The notes beneath the pieces are model-generated. The model made no database searches. It saw only the letters and a list, made by a program, of their open reading frames with translations, and was not told the origin of the DNA. Below, in pieces: positions 49,322 through 57,093 of a stretch of 64,000 nucleotides of DNA (position 1 is the stretch's first letter; each line of letters begins with the position of its first letter). The DNA is from Streptomyces paradoxus (GTDB lineage: Bacteria; Actinomycetota; Actinomycetes; Streptomycetales; Streptomycetaceae): contig NZ_JACHGV010000001.1 of assembly GCF_014202475.1 (NCBI RefSeq), positions 186,001 to 250,000 on the forward strand, read 5' to 3'. Position numbers and translations under genes: made by a program.

Positions 49322-51928
49322 GTGACAGCGGGAAGCGACTCGGTTACGGAACTGCTGCCGATGGTGTTCGCCGACCCGGGCGAGGCTCTCGCGAGGGCCC
49401 GGGCGCTGCTCGACGCCGATCCGTCCCCCCTGGACGCCTCCGTCGCCCACCAGGTCATCGGCATCTGGCAGCGGGACTTCGGCGATCTGCGGCTCGCGCT
49501 GCACCATCTGCGGCGGGCCCGTCGGTGCGCGGCGCGCGCGGACTCGGCCGACCGGGAGGCGGACGTGCTGGCCACGCTGGGCGTGGCGCTGGTGCACGCG
49601 GGCCGCACCCGGGAGGGCCTGGCGGCGTTCGAGCGGGGTGCGGCGCGCGGCGGCGGGCACACCAGGGCCCGGGTGCTGTACCGGCGGGCTTACGTGTGGT
49701 GGGTGCTCGGTCACCATCGCGAGGCGCTGGAGGACGTGCGCCGGGCGGTGCCGGTGCTGCGGCAGGCGGAGGACGTGATCTGGACGGCACGGGCGCTGAC
49801 CCTGCGGGCCACCGTGCATCTGGCGCTGGGGTCGGTGGAGCGGGCGGAGGCGGACTTCACCGCGGCCGAGGCGCTGTGGGACACCACCGGCCAGGAGCAC
49901 GACAAGGCCGACGCGGTGGAGAGCCGGGGCCTGGCCGCGTTCCGGTCGGGGGACGTACCGGTGGCGCTGCGGCTGCTGGACGAGGCGGAGGAGCGGTACG
50001 CCCGGCTCGGCACGCCGACGTTCATGCTGAACATCCGGCGCTGCGAGGTGCTGATGGCGGCCGGGCTCGCGCCGGAGGCGCTGGCCGAGGCGGACGCGGC
50101 CATCGGGAAGCTGGACGGGATCGGCGGGCAGTCCACCCGCAAGGCGGAGCTGCTGCTGGCCGCCGCGCGGGCCGCGCGACTGGCCGGCGACGCGCACACG
50201 GCGATCGCCCGCGCGGCCCTCGCGGTACGGCTGTTCGCCGGGCAGCGGCGCACCTGGTGGGAGACGCATGCCCGGCTGGTGCTGATCGAGGCGCGGCACG
50301 CGGCCGGGCGCGGCTCGGGGCGGCTGGTCGCCGACGCCGCCGCGGTGGCCGGGAAGCTGGCCTCCTTCGGCGCCCCGGCCGCGCCGGAGGCGTCGCTGCT
50401 CGCGGGCCGGATCGCGCTGGACCTTGGCTGGACGGCGGACGCGGAGCGGCACTTGGCCGTGGCCGCGCGCAGCCGGCGCAGCGGGCCGCCGCTGGCCCGG
50501 CTGACGGGCTGGGCGGCGCAGGCGCTGCGGGCGCAGGCCGCCGGGTCGGCCCGGGGGGTGCTGGAGGCCTGCCGGCGCGGTCTGGACGTGCTGGACGATC
50601 ACCGGATGACGCTGGGTGCTTCGGAGCTGCGGGCCCGGGCCACCGAACAGGGCGCGGAACTGGCGGCGTTGGCGCAGCGGGCCAGTCTGGTCTCCGGCGG
50701 GCCGCGGCGGCTGCTGGTGTGGAGCGAGCGCTGGCGGGCGACCGTGCTGTCCACCCCGCCGACGAGGCCGCCCGCCGACCCGGAGCTGCTCAGCGGGATG
50801 ACGGCCTTCCGGGAGATCGCCTCGCGTGCGGAGGCCGCCCGGATGGAGGGCCGGCCGGTTGTGGCGCTGGAGCGCGAACAGCGGCGCCTGGAGCGGGAGA
50901 TCCGCTCCCGGACCCTGCACATGCGGGGCGATGCGCTCGGGGACGGGGACCGGTTCGACGTCGGCCGGCTGCTGGAGCGGCTGGGTGACGAGGTCCTGCT
51001 GGTGGAACTCGCCGTGCTCGGCGGCCGGGTGCAGGTGCTGCTGTGCGGGCGGGGGCGGGTGCGCCGGTTCGAGGCCGGGCTGCTCGCCGAGGCGGAGACC
51101 GAGGCCGAGCACGTCCAGGCCGGGCTGCGGCGGCTGGCCCACCCCGGGGCGGAGGCCCGGCTTCCGGTGGTGGAGGCGGCGGGGCGGCGACTGGAGGAGC
51201 TGCTCCTCGGACCGGCCGCGGCGCACCTGGGCGGCGGGCCGGTGGTGATCGTGCCGCCGGGACGGCTGCACCGGGTGCCATGGGCGCTGCTGCCGTCGCT
51301 GCGGGAGCGGGTGCTGAGCGTGTCACCGTCGGCGGGCAGCTGGCTGCGGGCCCGGGAGACCACTCCGCCGCCGGACGGCCGCCCTGTGCTGGTGCGCGGC
51401 CCGGGCCTGGCGACCGGCGGCGCCGAGGTGCCCGAACTGGCCGGCCGGTACGGCCGTGCGACGGTCCTGGAGGAGGGCGAGGCGCGGGTGCCACGGGTGC
51501 TGGAGGAGCTGGACGGGGCCGCGCTGGCGCACATCGCCGCGCACGGCACGTTCCGCGCGGACAGCCCGCTGTTCTCCTCCCTGCGGATGGCCGACGGGCC
51601 GATCGTCGTGCACGACTTCGAGCGGCTGGACAGCAGCCCCTACCGGATCATCCTGTCCTGCTGCGACACCGCCCGCCTCGCCTCGGTCGGCGCCGACGAA
51701 CTGCTCGGCCTGGTCACGGCGTTGCTGCCGCTCGGCACAGCCGGGGTGGTGGCGTGCAGCGCACCCGTCAACGACGCCGCGGTGGTGCCGCTGATGCTGG
51801 CGCTGCACAAGGGCCTCGACGCCGGCCTGTCCCTGGCGGAGGCGCTGCGCGATGCCCGGGCCGCCCAGCCGGGCGACGCCCTGCACCAGGCCACGGGGTG
51901 GGCGTTCTCGGCGTTCGGGGCGGCCTGA
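49322..51928 (+). CDS. TPR-CHAT protein (caspase-like peptidase domain)
   Basis: An 868-residue protein. Residues ~1-450 are alanine/arginine-rich helical repeats of the TPR type (for example LHHLRRARRCAARADSADREADVLATLGVALVHAGRTREGLAAF). Residues ~580-868 form a CHAT domain with VVIVPPGRLHRVPWALLP, the catalytic His741 in HIAAHGTF and Cys780/Cys781 in ILSCCDTARL, then GVVACSAPVNDAAV. The dyad looks complete, so peptidase activity is expected. CHAT peptidases in bacteria take part in conflict, cell-death and protein-activation pathways. GTG 49322 is the most upstream start after the 13-bp element, but its ribosome binding site is poor; ATG 49361 is another option. It is divergent from the S8 peptidase operon. 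Confidence 0.9.
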   Translation: MTAGSDSVTELLPMVFADPGEALARARALLDADPSPLDASVAHQVIGIWQRDFGDLRLALHHLRRARRCAARADSADREADVLATLGVALVHAGRTREGLAAFERGAARGGGHTRARVLYRRAYVWWVLGHHREALEDVRRAVPVLRQAEDVIWTARALTLRATVHLALGSVERAEADFTAAEALWDTTGQEHDKADAVESRGLAAFRSGDVPVALRLLDEAEERYARLGTPTFMLNIRRCEVLMAAGLAPEALAEADAAIGKLDGIGGQSTRKAELLLAAARAARLAGDAHTAIARAALAVRLFAGQRRTWWETHARLVLIEARHAAGRGSGRLVADAAAVAGKLASFGAPAAPEASLLAGRIALDLGWTADAERHLAVAARSRRSGPPLARLTGWAAQALRAQAAGSARGVLEACRRGLDVLDDHRMTLGASELRARATEQGAELAALAQRASLVSGGPRRLLVWSERWRATVLSTPPTRPPADPELLSGMTAFREIASRAEAARMEGRPVVALEREQRRLEREIRSRTLHMRGDALGDGDRFDVGRLLERLGDEVLLVELAVLGGRVQVLLCGRGRVRRFEAGLLAEAETEAEHVQAGLRRLAHPGAEARLPVVEAAGRRLEELLLGPAAAHLGGGPVVIVPPGRLHRVPWALLPSLRERVLSVSPSAGSWLRARETTPPPDGRPVLVRGPGLATGGAEVPELAGRYGRATVLEEGEARVPRVLEELDGAALAHIAAHGTFRADSPLFSSLRMADGPIVVHDFERLDSSPYRIILSCCDTARLASVGADELLGLVTALLPLGTAGVVACSAPVNDAAVVPLMLALHKGLDAGLSLAEALRDARAAQPGDALHQATGWAFSAFGAA

Positions 51929-51972
51929 CCCGTCCCCTGTTCGGGTCAGGCCGCCGGTCCTGGGTGCCCGGC

Positions 51973-53691
51973 TCAGGCCGGCTGGGCTTCCGGGGCGTGG
52001 GCCTCCCACGGCAGGGCGCCGCGGTCGCTCGCGCCGAGCCGGGCGTAGGCGCTGTACAGGTGGTTGCCGACGGTGCGGACCGACAGGGTGAGGCGTTCGG
52101 CGATCTGCCGGTTGGTCAGGCCGGCCGCGGCGAGCGTGACGATCTGCCGCTGCCGGGCGGTGAGTTCGCCGAGGACCAGCCCGGACAGTGCGGGGGTGCG
52201 GGCGCCCTGGCAGCGCCGGGCCAGGGCGACGGCCCGGGTGCGGGAGTGCCGGGCGGCGCGTGGATCGCGGTGGGCGCCTGCGGCCTGGGCGTGCGCTTCG
52301 GCGGCGAACAGCAGGAAGCCGCGCCGCTCCAGTTCCCCGGCCACCTCGTCCAGGTCCGGGCCGTCGGCGCGGGTGAGCGCGTCGGCGTGCCGGGCGAAGA
52401 CGCCGTCGAGCCGGTCGATGACCTTCTCGGGGGCGCCGAGGCGGACGGCGTCGTAGGGGTCGGTGAGCGTTTCCGGGTCGAGGGCGCCGGGGCTGTCCGC
52501 CGTCGCCGAGGCGCGGTGGAGTTCCGCCCGGCAGGAGGCGTGGCCGGGGTCGCTGAGCAGGCCTTCCCGGGCCCAGGCCGCGGCGTCCCTCACCTCCCCG
52601 CGCAGGCGCGCGTAGCGGGCGCGCACCGCGGCGTACCCGCCCGGCAGCGGGCCGCCCTCGGCGACCAGCCACTCCCCCACCGGTGTGGCCGTCGCCCGTA
52701 CGTCGGCCCGGTCGATCCGGTGGGCCAGGGCCGCGGACTCGGCGTCGAGGGCGGCGGCGTACTCCTCCGGTGCGCGAGCCAGCCGGCGGGCCCGCAGCCG
52801 GCCCGCCGCGGCCCGGAGCACCGGCCCGGACAGGGGGTGGGCCAGGCGGACGGCACCGTGGTCGTCGACCTCTATCAGGCCGTCCGACTCCAGCACTTCG
52901 AGAGCCCCGAGGTTCAGGTCGTCCAGGTTCGTGGGCAGGGGCTCGGCGAAGGCGAGGCGGTCGAGGGTCTCGCGTTCGAGGGGGCAGGCCCGGTCGAGGA
53001 CGGTGGTGCGTTCACGTACGGCCGTGGTCAGCGGGACCGGGCCCCGCCACGCCCGTTCGCCGGTGTCCTGGACCGGGGTCAGCCGCCCGCGCACCGCGCC
53101 CAGCAGGTCGCGCAGCAGCCGCAGGTCGCCCTGGCTCAGGCGGCGCAGCCGGTTGACGGTCAGCGCGTCGAGAGGACCGGCGCCGGACGTGATCAGCCTG
53201 CCGGTCTCCTCCTCCGGCAGTGGCTCCAGCGCGAGGCGCGGCAGGAGTTCACCGGTCCACAGCCGGGCGACCGCGCCGGGCACGGGTGCCCCGTCGGTGG
53301 CGACGACCAGCAGCCGGGTGCGGCCGTGCACGGCGAGCTGGTGGACCAGGGCGGCGGAGGCGTCGTCGAGAAGGTGCGCGTCGTCCACCAGCAGCGTGCG
53401 GACACCGGACAGCATCCGGACCGCGCGGTGCAGCGTGACCGACTCGGGCAGCAGATGGGCGAACGCCGCGAACGGGACGGTCCGGCTCTCGGGCGTGCCG
53501 GCCGCCCGGGCGCAGTCGGTGCCGCGGATCGCCTCGGTGACGAGACGGGTCTTCCCGCAGCCCGCCGGGCCCGTCACCACGATGCCGCGCCGCATGCCGG
53601 TCAACGACCGGCGGATCAGCTCCAGTTCGTCCTCCCGCCCGGTGAACGGCCAGGGCAGCTCCAGCGTCGTCGCGTCCCTCTCGTAAGTCAT
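51973..53691 (-). CDS. LAL/MalT-like LuxR-family regulator with an ATPase domain
   Basis: A 572-residue regulator from ATG 53691 (581 from GTG 53718). The N-terminal AAA/STAND ATPase has Walker A VVTGPAGCGKTRLV and Walker B RTLLVDDAHLLDD. A helical middle region (residues ~250-480) follows, then a C-terminal LuxR helix-turn-helix in LTARQRQIVTLAAAGLTNRQIAERLTLSVRTVGNHLYSAYARLG. ATP-driven regulators of this type respond to a ligand or protein bound to the middle region. It is convergent with the CHAT gene and divergent from the metalloprotease-like gene. Neither start has a clear ribosome binding site. Confidence 0.92.
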   Translation of the reverse strand: MTYERDATTLELPWPFTGREDELELIRRSLTGMRRGIVVTGPAGCGKTRLVTEAIRGTDCARAAGTPESRTVPFAAFAHLLPESVTLHRAVRMLSGVRTLLVDDAHLLDDASAALVHQLAVHGRTRLLVVATDGAPVPGAVARLWTGELLPRLALEPLPEEETGRLITSGAGPLDALTVNRLRRLSQGDLRLLRDLLGAVRGRLTPVQDTGERAWRGPVPLTTAVRERTTVLDRACPLERETLDRLAFAEPLPTNLDDLNLGALEVLESDGLIEVDDHGAVRLAHPLSGPVLRAAAGRLRARRLARAPEEYAAALDAESAALAHRIDRADVRATATPVGEWLVAEGGPLPGGYAAVRARYARLRGEVRDAAAWAREGLLSDPGHASCRAELHRASATADSPGALDPETLTDPYDAVRLGAPEKVIDRLDGVFARHADALTRADGPDLDEVAGELERRGFLLFAAEAHAQAAGAHRDPRAARHSRTRAVALARRCQGARTPALSGLVLGELTARQRQIVTLAAAGLTNRQIAERLTLSVRTVGNHLYSAYARLGASDRGALPWEAHAPEAQPA

Positions 53692-53710
53692 CACACAGAC
53701 ATGAGCGCGG

Positions 53711-53743
53711 CTACTCACGTTTGATACAGGGCGACTTGAGTAG
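53711..53743. promoter_or_regulatory. Inverted repeat containing the 13-bp element, copy 2
   Basis: CTACTCA (53711-53717) and TGAGTAG (53737-53743) form a perfect 7-bp inverted repeat with a 19-nt centre. The centre carries the second exact copy of TTGATACAGGGCG (53721-53733). It overlaps the possible GTG start of the LuxR gene and ends 47 nt before the metalloprotease-like ATG, a good position for an operator acting on both genes. Confidence 0.65.
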
Positions 53744-53790
53744 CCCCCGACTCAGGCGCCCGGGGCGGGGAGCGGGGCAGGCTGTGGCCC

Positions 53791-54876
53791 ATGACCGCAC
53801 GCTACTGCTCGCTGGCACAGGCGCCGGCGCCCGCCTTCGCACCGGGGCTGGCGGCCGAGCGGCTGAGCGCGCTCGCGAGCGGGCGGCGGATGTGGGTCAG
53901 CGGCACCGTTCTGCACTACTGGTTCTTCGGCGGCGATTCCGACGCCTCCGTCATCCCCGTGCCGGGGAGGGGGATGACGCGACGGGTGCCGTGGGCCGGC
54001 GCCGAAGAGCAGCAGGACGTGGTGCGCGGGTGTTTCCGGGAGTGGCAGGACCTCGGCATCGGGATCACCTTCACCGAGGTCGGCGACCGCTCGGAGGCCG
54101 AACTGCGCATCGGGTTCCAGGCCGGCGACGGCTCCTGGTCCAGGGTGGGCCGGGAGGCGCTGTCGGCGGGTCGGCAGGAACGCACCATGAACTTCGGCTG
54201 GGACCTGACCGCGCCCGGGGAGCGCGGGACGGCCCTGCACCAGATCGGCCACGCGCTCGGCCTGCTGCACGAGCACCAGAACCCGTGCGCGGGCATCCAC
54301 TGGGACGACGAGGCCGTGTACGCCGAACTGGCGGGGCCGCCCCACCACTGGAGCCGGGAGCGGACGCACTACAACATCCTGCGCAAGCTCGGCCCGGACG
54401 AGGTCGACGGCTCCGTCTGGGACCCGCAGTCGATCATGGAGTTCCCGTTCCCGCCGGGACTGATCCTGGAGCCGGAGGAGTACCGCGGGGGCCTGAACCC
54501 GCCCGGCACGCTGTCCGCCGCCGACAAGGAGGCCGTGCTGCGCTGGTATCCGCCGGCGCATCCGCAGGGTTCGCCCGCGCTGGTGCCGTTCCGTTCGGCG
54601 CCGCTCGGCGTCGGCCCCGCCGAGCAGGCGGACTTCGTGATCGACCCGCCGGAGACCCGTACGTACACGCTGGCCGTCTTCGGCGACTGCGACGCCGTCA
54701 TGGTGCTCTTCGAGGAGCGGGACGGGGAGCCCCGCTACCTCGCCGGCCGGGACGACGGGGGAACTCCGCACAGCGCCACGATCGGCGCCCGGCTCGTCAA
54801 GGGCCGCCGCTACGTCGTCCGCGTACGCCTGTACTCCGCCTGGGGTTGCGGCGGGTCGGCGGTGATGTGCTGGTGA
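53791..54876 (+). CDS. Metzincin (M12-like) protein with an altered HQxxH zinc motif
   Basis: A 361-residue protein. Residues ~30-260 resemble an astacin-like domain, with zinc motif HQIGHALGLLHEHQNP (His150, His154, His160) and a Met-turn-like SIMEFPFP. A C-terminal beta domain like the bacterial PPC fold follows (residues ~275-361). Metzincins use HExxHxxGxxH, where the Glu is the general base; here position 151 is Gln, a single-base change (CAG for GAG at 54241), so zinc binding is kept but peptidase activity is probably lost or very low. No signal peptide is visible. It is divergent from the LuxR gene behind the repeated 13-bp element. Confidence 0.82.
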   Translation: MTARYCSLAQAPAPAFAPGLAAERLSALASGRRMWVSGTVLHYWFFGGDSDASVIPVPGRGMTRRVPWAGAEEQQDVVRGCFREWQDLGIGITFTEVGDRSEAELRIGFQAGDGSWSRVGREALSAGRQERTMNFGWDLTAPGERGTALHQIGHALGLLHEHQNPCAGIHWDDEAVYAELAGPPHHWSRERTHYNILRKLGPDEVDGSVWDPQSIMEFPFPPGLILEPEEYRGGLNPPGTLSAADKEAVLRWYPPAHPQGSPALVPFRSAPLGVGPAEQADFVIDPPETRTYTLAVFGDCDAVMVLFEERDGEPRYLAGRDDGGTPHSATIGARLVKGRRYVVRVRLYSAWGCGGSAVMCW

Positions 54877-54930
54877 CGGCACGGATCCGCCGCGCGGGAA
54901 CCTGAGCCACAGTCCGGCACCGGGGGAGCG

Positions 54931-54970
54931 GTCGAGGACGTCGCCCATGGGGGTGGGTGACGTCCTCGAC
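54931..54970 (+). terminator. Probable terminator after the metalloprotease-like gene
   Basis: Perfect 12-bp stem GTCGAGGACGTC / GACGTCCTCGAC with a 16-nt loop, 54 nt after the stop codon. Confidence 0.65.
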
Positions 54971-55011
54971 CACGCCATGTGCCGGGGACCACCGGCTCTC
55001 GCGGGCCGCGT

Positions 55012-55043
55012 GCGGCTCGCAGGCGCATGCGCCTGCGAGCCGC
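55012..55043. repeat. Perfect 32-bp palindrome
   Basis: The 16 bases from 55012 (GCGGCTCGCAGGCGCA) are followed directly by their exact reverse complement, with no spacer. A transcript could form a very stable hairpin and the DNA a cruciform. It may be a second terminator or a binding site; nothing else marks it. Confidence 0.85.
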
Positions 55044-55350
55044 TCGTTCACGCCGACGTCCGGCCGGGGCGGGGGCGCACGCCCGACGGACGTGATGCCG
55101 TCCGGGGGCGGCCGGGGGCGGAGACGGGCGCACCGGCCGGGACGCCGTGGATCCGCTCAACGGGTGACGAGCGTTCAGTGGCCGTCGGCCCCGGGCATGC
55201 AAGGAACGGCCGGCAATGGTGTTCCGCCGTCCTGATACCGACATCTACGCTTGATTGCTCTCGTGGTTTTACGTCCGTATCACCAAGCGCATGAGGTGCC
55301 ACAGGCCCGACTACGCTCGCGGCGTACCACCCGGGGGATGGGGGGAGCAG

Positions 55351-56604
55351 GTGGAGAGGTCTCGACATGACCATGCCCGCCGGTCGAAGCTGCCGGCGGT
55401 TCCGGCCGTTCTGCTCGGAGCGCTGGCCACGCTGCTCGCGGGGACCCTGACCGGCCTGGCCGCGGACCCGGCGCCTCTCGTCGGCACCACGGGGTACGTC
55501 GTCGCCACCGGGCTGCTGCTCGCCGTGGGGCTGTACGGCAGCACGCACGGCATCGACCTCGCCGATCTGCGCCGTGACCTGCGGGGTGTGGTGGCCGCCG
55601 TCACGCTGGGGGTCGTCCTCAAGGCCGGGCTGATCTCGGGCGTCATGGTCCTGGCCTTCGACCGCCCGGAGTACCTGATCCTCGGCATCGTCGTCGCGCA
55701 GATCGACCCGCTGTCGGTGACCGCCCTCAGCAAGGACGGGCTCATGTCGCAGCGCGCCCGGTCCCTGCTCACGGCGTGGGCGTCCTTCGACGACCCGATG
55801 ACGGTCCTGCTGACGCTGTACGTCGCCGGCTACGCCTACACGGCGGCCGGTCACGAGGGCACGCCCTCGGTGGTGGGCGGCGGTGCCCAGGGTTACGTAC
55901 TCGGACTGGCGCTGAACGCGCTGCTGCTGGCCGGTGCCCTGCTGGCGTGGTGGGCGGGCGGCAGGCTGTGGCCGGCGCGCCGGTCCGGGAGGGAGCCCGT
56001 GCGCCCCCGGCGCCCGGCGACACCTCTGGCCGTCGTCCTGGTCGTGGTCATGCTGCTGCTCGCCGCCGTGAACATGCTCATGCTGGCCGTGGCGGTGGCC
56101 GGGCTGTTCCTCCGTACGCAGGCGTTCGCCCGCCCTCTCGCGCGGGCGGTCACCAGTGCCTTCCTGCTCGCCACCGCCGTGCTGGGCCTGTTCGTCGCCC
56201 AGGGGGTGTCGCTCGGGCCGGGGCTGCTGCTCGGTGTCTCGGCGTTCACGGCGCAGGCGGTGGTGGCCGTGCTGCTCATGCCGCTCTTCGTCCGCGGCCT
56301 GTCCGGACGTGATCGCGTCCTGCTGGGAATCGGCCAGCAGAACGGCCTCACGGCGGTGCTGCTCGCTCTCACCCTGGAACGCGACTTCCCCAAGACGGTC
56401 GGCATCGTCGCCCCGGCCGTGGTGACGGTCAATCTGCTGCACTACGGGGCGCAGACCGCGTTCGGGTGCTGGTCGCGCCACCGCGCCGGGAAGAACCGCC
56501 GGCCCGCTGCCCCGGAGCAGTCCCTCCCCCGGCATCAGGCGGCCGGCGAGGGCAGACGGGGCGAAGTGCCGCCCACGGCCGACGGGCTGCGGTCCTCCGC
56601 GTGA
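55351..56604 (+). CDS. Cation/proton antiporter (CPA family, NhaP-like)
   Basis: A 417-residue membrane protein with about 12 hydrophobic segments. The ion-site region typical of CPA antiporters appears as VVAQIDPLSVTALSKDGLMSQRARSLLTAWASFDDPMTVLL (residues ~110-150), with acidic residues in membrane segments (QIDP and FDDP). A short charged C-terminal tail follows. It probably exchanges Na+ or K+ for protons. GTG 55351 has GGGGGGAGCAG immediately upstream. It stands alone on its strand and its transcript likely ends at the hairpin near 56793. Confidence 0.85.
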   Translation: MERSRHDHARRSKLPAVPAVLLGALATLLAGTLTGLAADPAPLVGTTGYVVATGLLLAVGLYGSTHGIDLADLRRDLRGVVAAVTLGVVLKAGLISGVMVLAFDRPEYLILGIVVAQIDPLSVTALSKDGLMSQRARSLLTAWASFDDPMTVLLTLYVAGYAYTAAGHEGTPSVVGGGAQGYVLGLALNALLLAGALLAWWAGGRLWPARRSGREPVRPRRPATPLAVVLVVVMLLLAAVNMLMLAVAVAGLFLRTQAFARPLARAVTSAFLLATAVLGLFVAQGVSLGPGLLLGVSAFTAQAVVAVLLMPLFVRGLSGRDRVLLGIGQQNGLTAVLLALTLERDFPKTVGIVAPAVVTVNLLHYGAQTAFGCWSRHRAGKNRRPAAPEQSLPRHQAAGEGRRGEVPPTADGLRSSA

Positions 56605-56792
56605 CCGAAGGGTGTGCGGCGTCTCGTCACCACGGCGACCCGCCGATCTCCCCGGCCCTCGCCGACAGCACCTGTTCGAGCCGTGCGGTGAGGGGCGCTC
56701 CTACGCGCCGTGGCGTCCCGGTCCCCGTCCCCTGCTCGGTCTCTTCCACCGGGCGTACGCACACCTGGGCGGGGCGGACCTCTGCCTGCGAA

Positions 56793-56832
56793 CGCAAACG
56801 GGTGGGTGGCACCTGCCACCCACCCGTTTGCG
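56793..56832. terminator. Very strong hairpin terminator between the antiporter and bL37 genes
   Basis: A perfect 19-bp stem (CGCAAACGGGTGGGTGGCA at 56793-56811 with its exact complement at 56814-56832) and almost no loop, 21 nt after the end of the bL37 gene. It can act in both directions. Confidence 0.9.
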
Positions 56833-56853
56833 TCGGCGCGCCCGCGAGGCTTC

Positions 56854-56931
56854 TCAGGACTGCGGACGGCTGCCGTGGTTCGCGCCGTTCTTGCGGCGGG
56901 CCTTCTTCTTGCGACGTCGCTTCGAGGACAT
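56854..56931 (-). CDS. Ribosomal protein bL37-like, 25 residues
   Basis: A 25-codon gene with an ideal ribosome binding site (GGAGG 3-4 nt before the ATG at 56931) and an extremely basic product opening MSSKRRRKKKARRKN and ending ANHGSRPQS. This resembles, from memory, the 24-residue bL37 found in mycobacterial 50S subunits (RGRKKR...ANHGKRPN), so it is probably a ribosomal protein. It is too short for normal gene finding. It lies on the same strand after the sugar ABC ATPase gene, 162 nt away, and ends before a 19-bp-stem terminator, so it probably has its own promoter. Confidence 0.82.
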   Translation of the reverse strand: MSSKRRRKKKARRKNGANHGSRPQS

Positions 56932-57093
56932 CGAACCTCCTCTTTCCGGCTTTCGGTCACTGTCCACTGGACTGTCGCGTCCGGTGGCTACAGAGCCACT
57001 TTCCGGCCGACGCGACGGCAAACACACAGGATGCGGATGCACACGGGTGGCCTCCATCACGGTGGTGGCCCGGCTCGGCCGCGTGGTGCCTCG

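Larger units (their letters stand above)
54877..55350. other. Gene-poor stretch with two strong inverted repeats
   Basis: About 470 nt between the metalloprotease-like gene and the antiporter gene. It contains the 12-bp inverted repeat at 54931-54970 and the 32-bp palindrome at 55012-55043. Open frames here are short and without typical codon bias or ribosome binding sites. The last ~300 nt presumably hold the antiporter promoter, which I cannot place. Confidence 0.6.
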
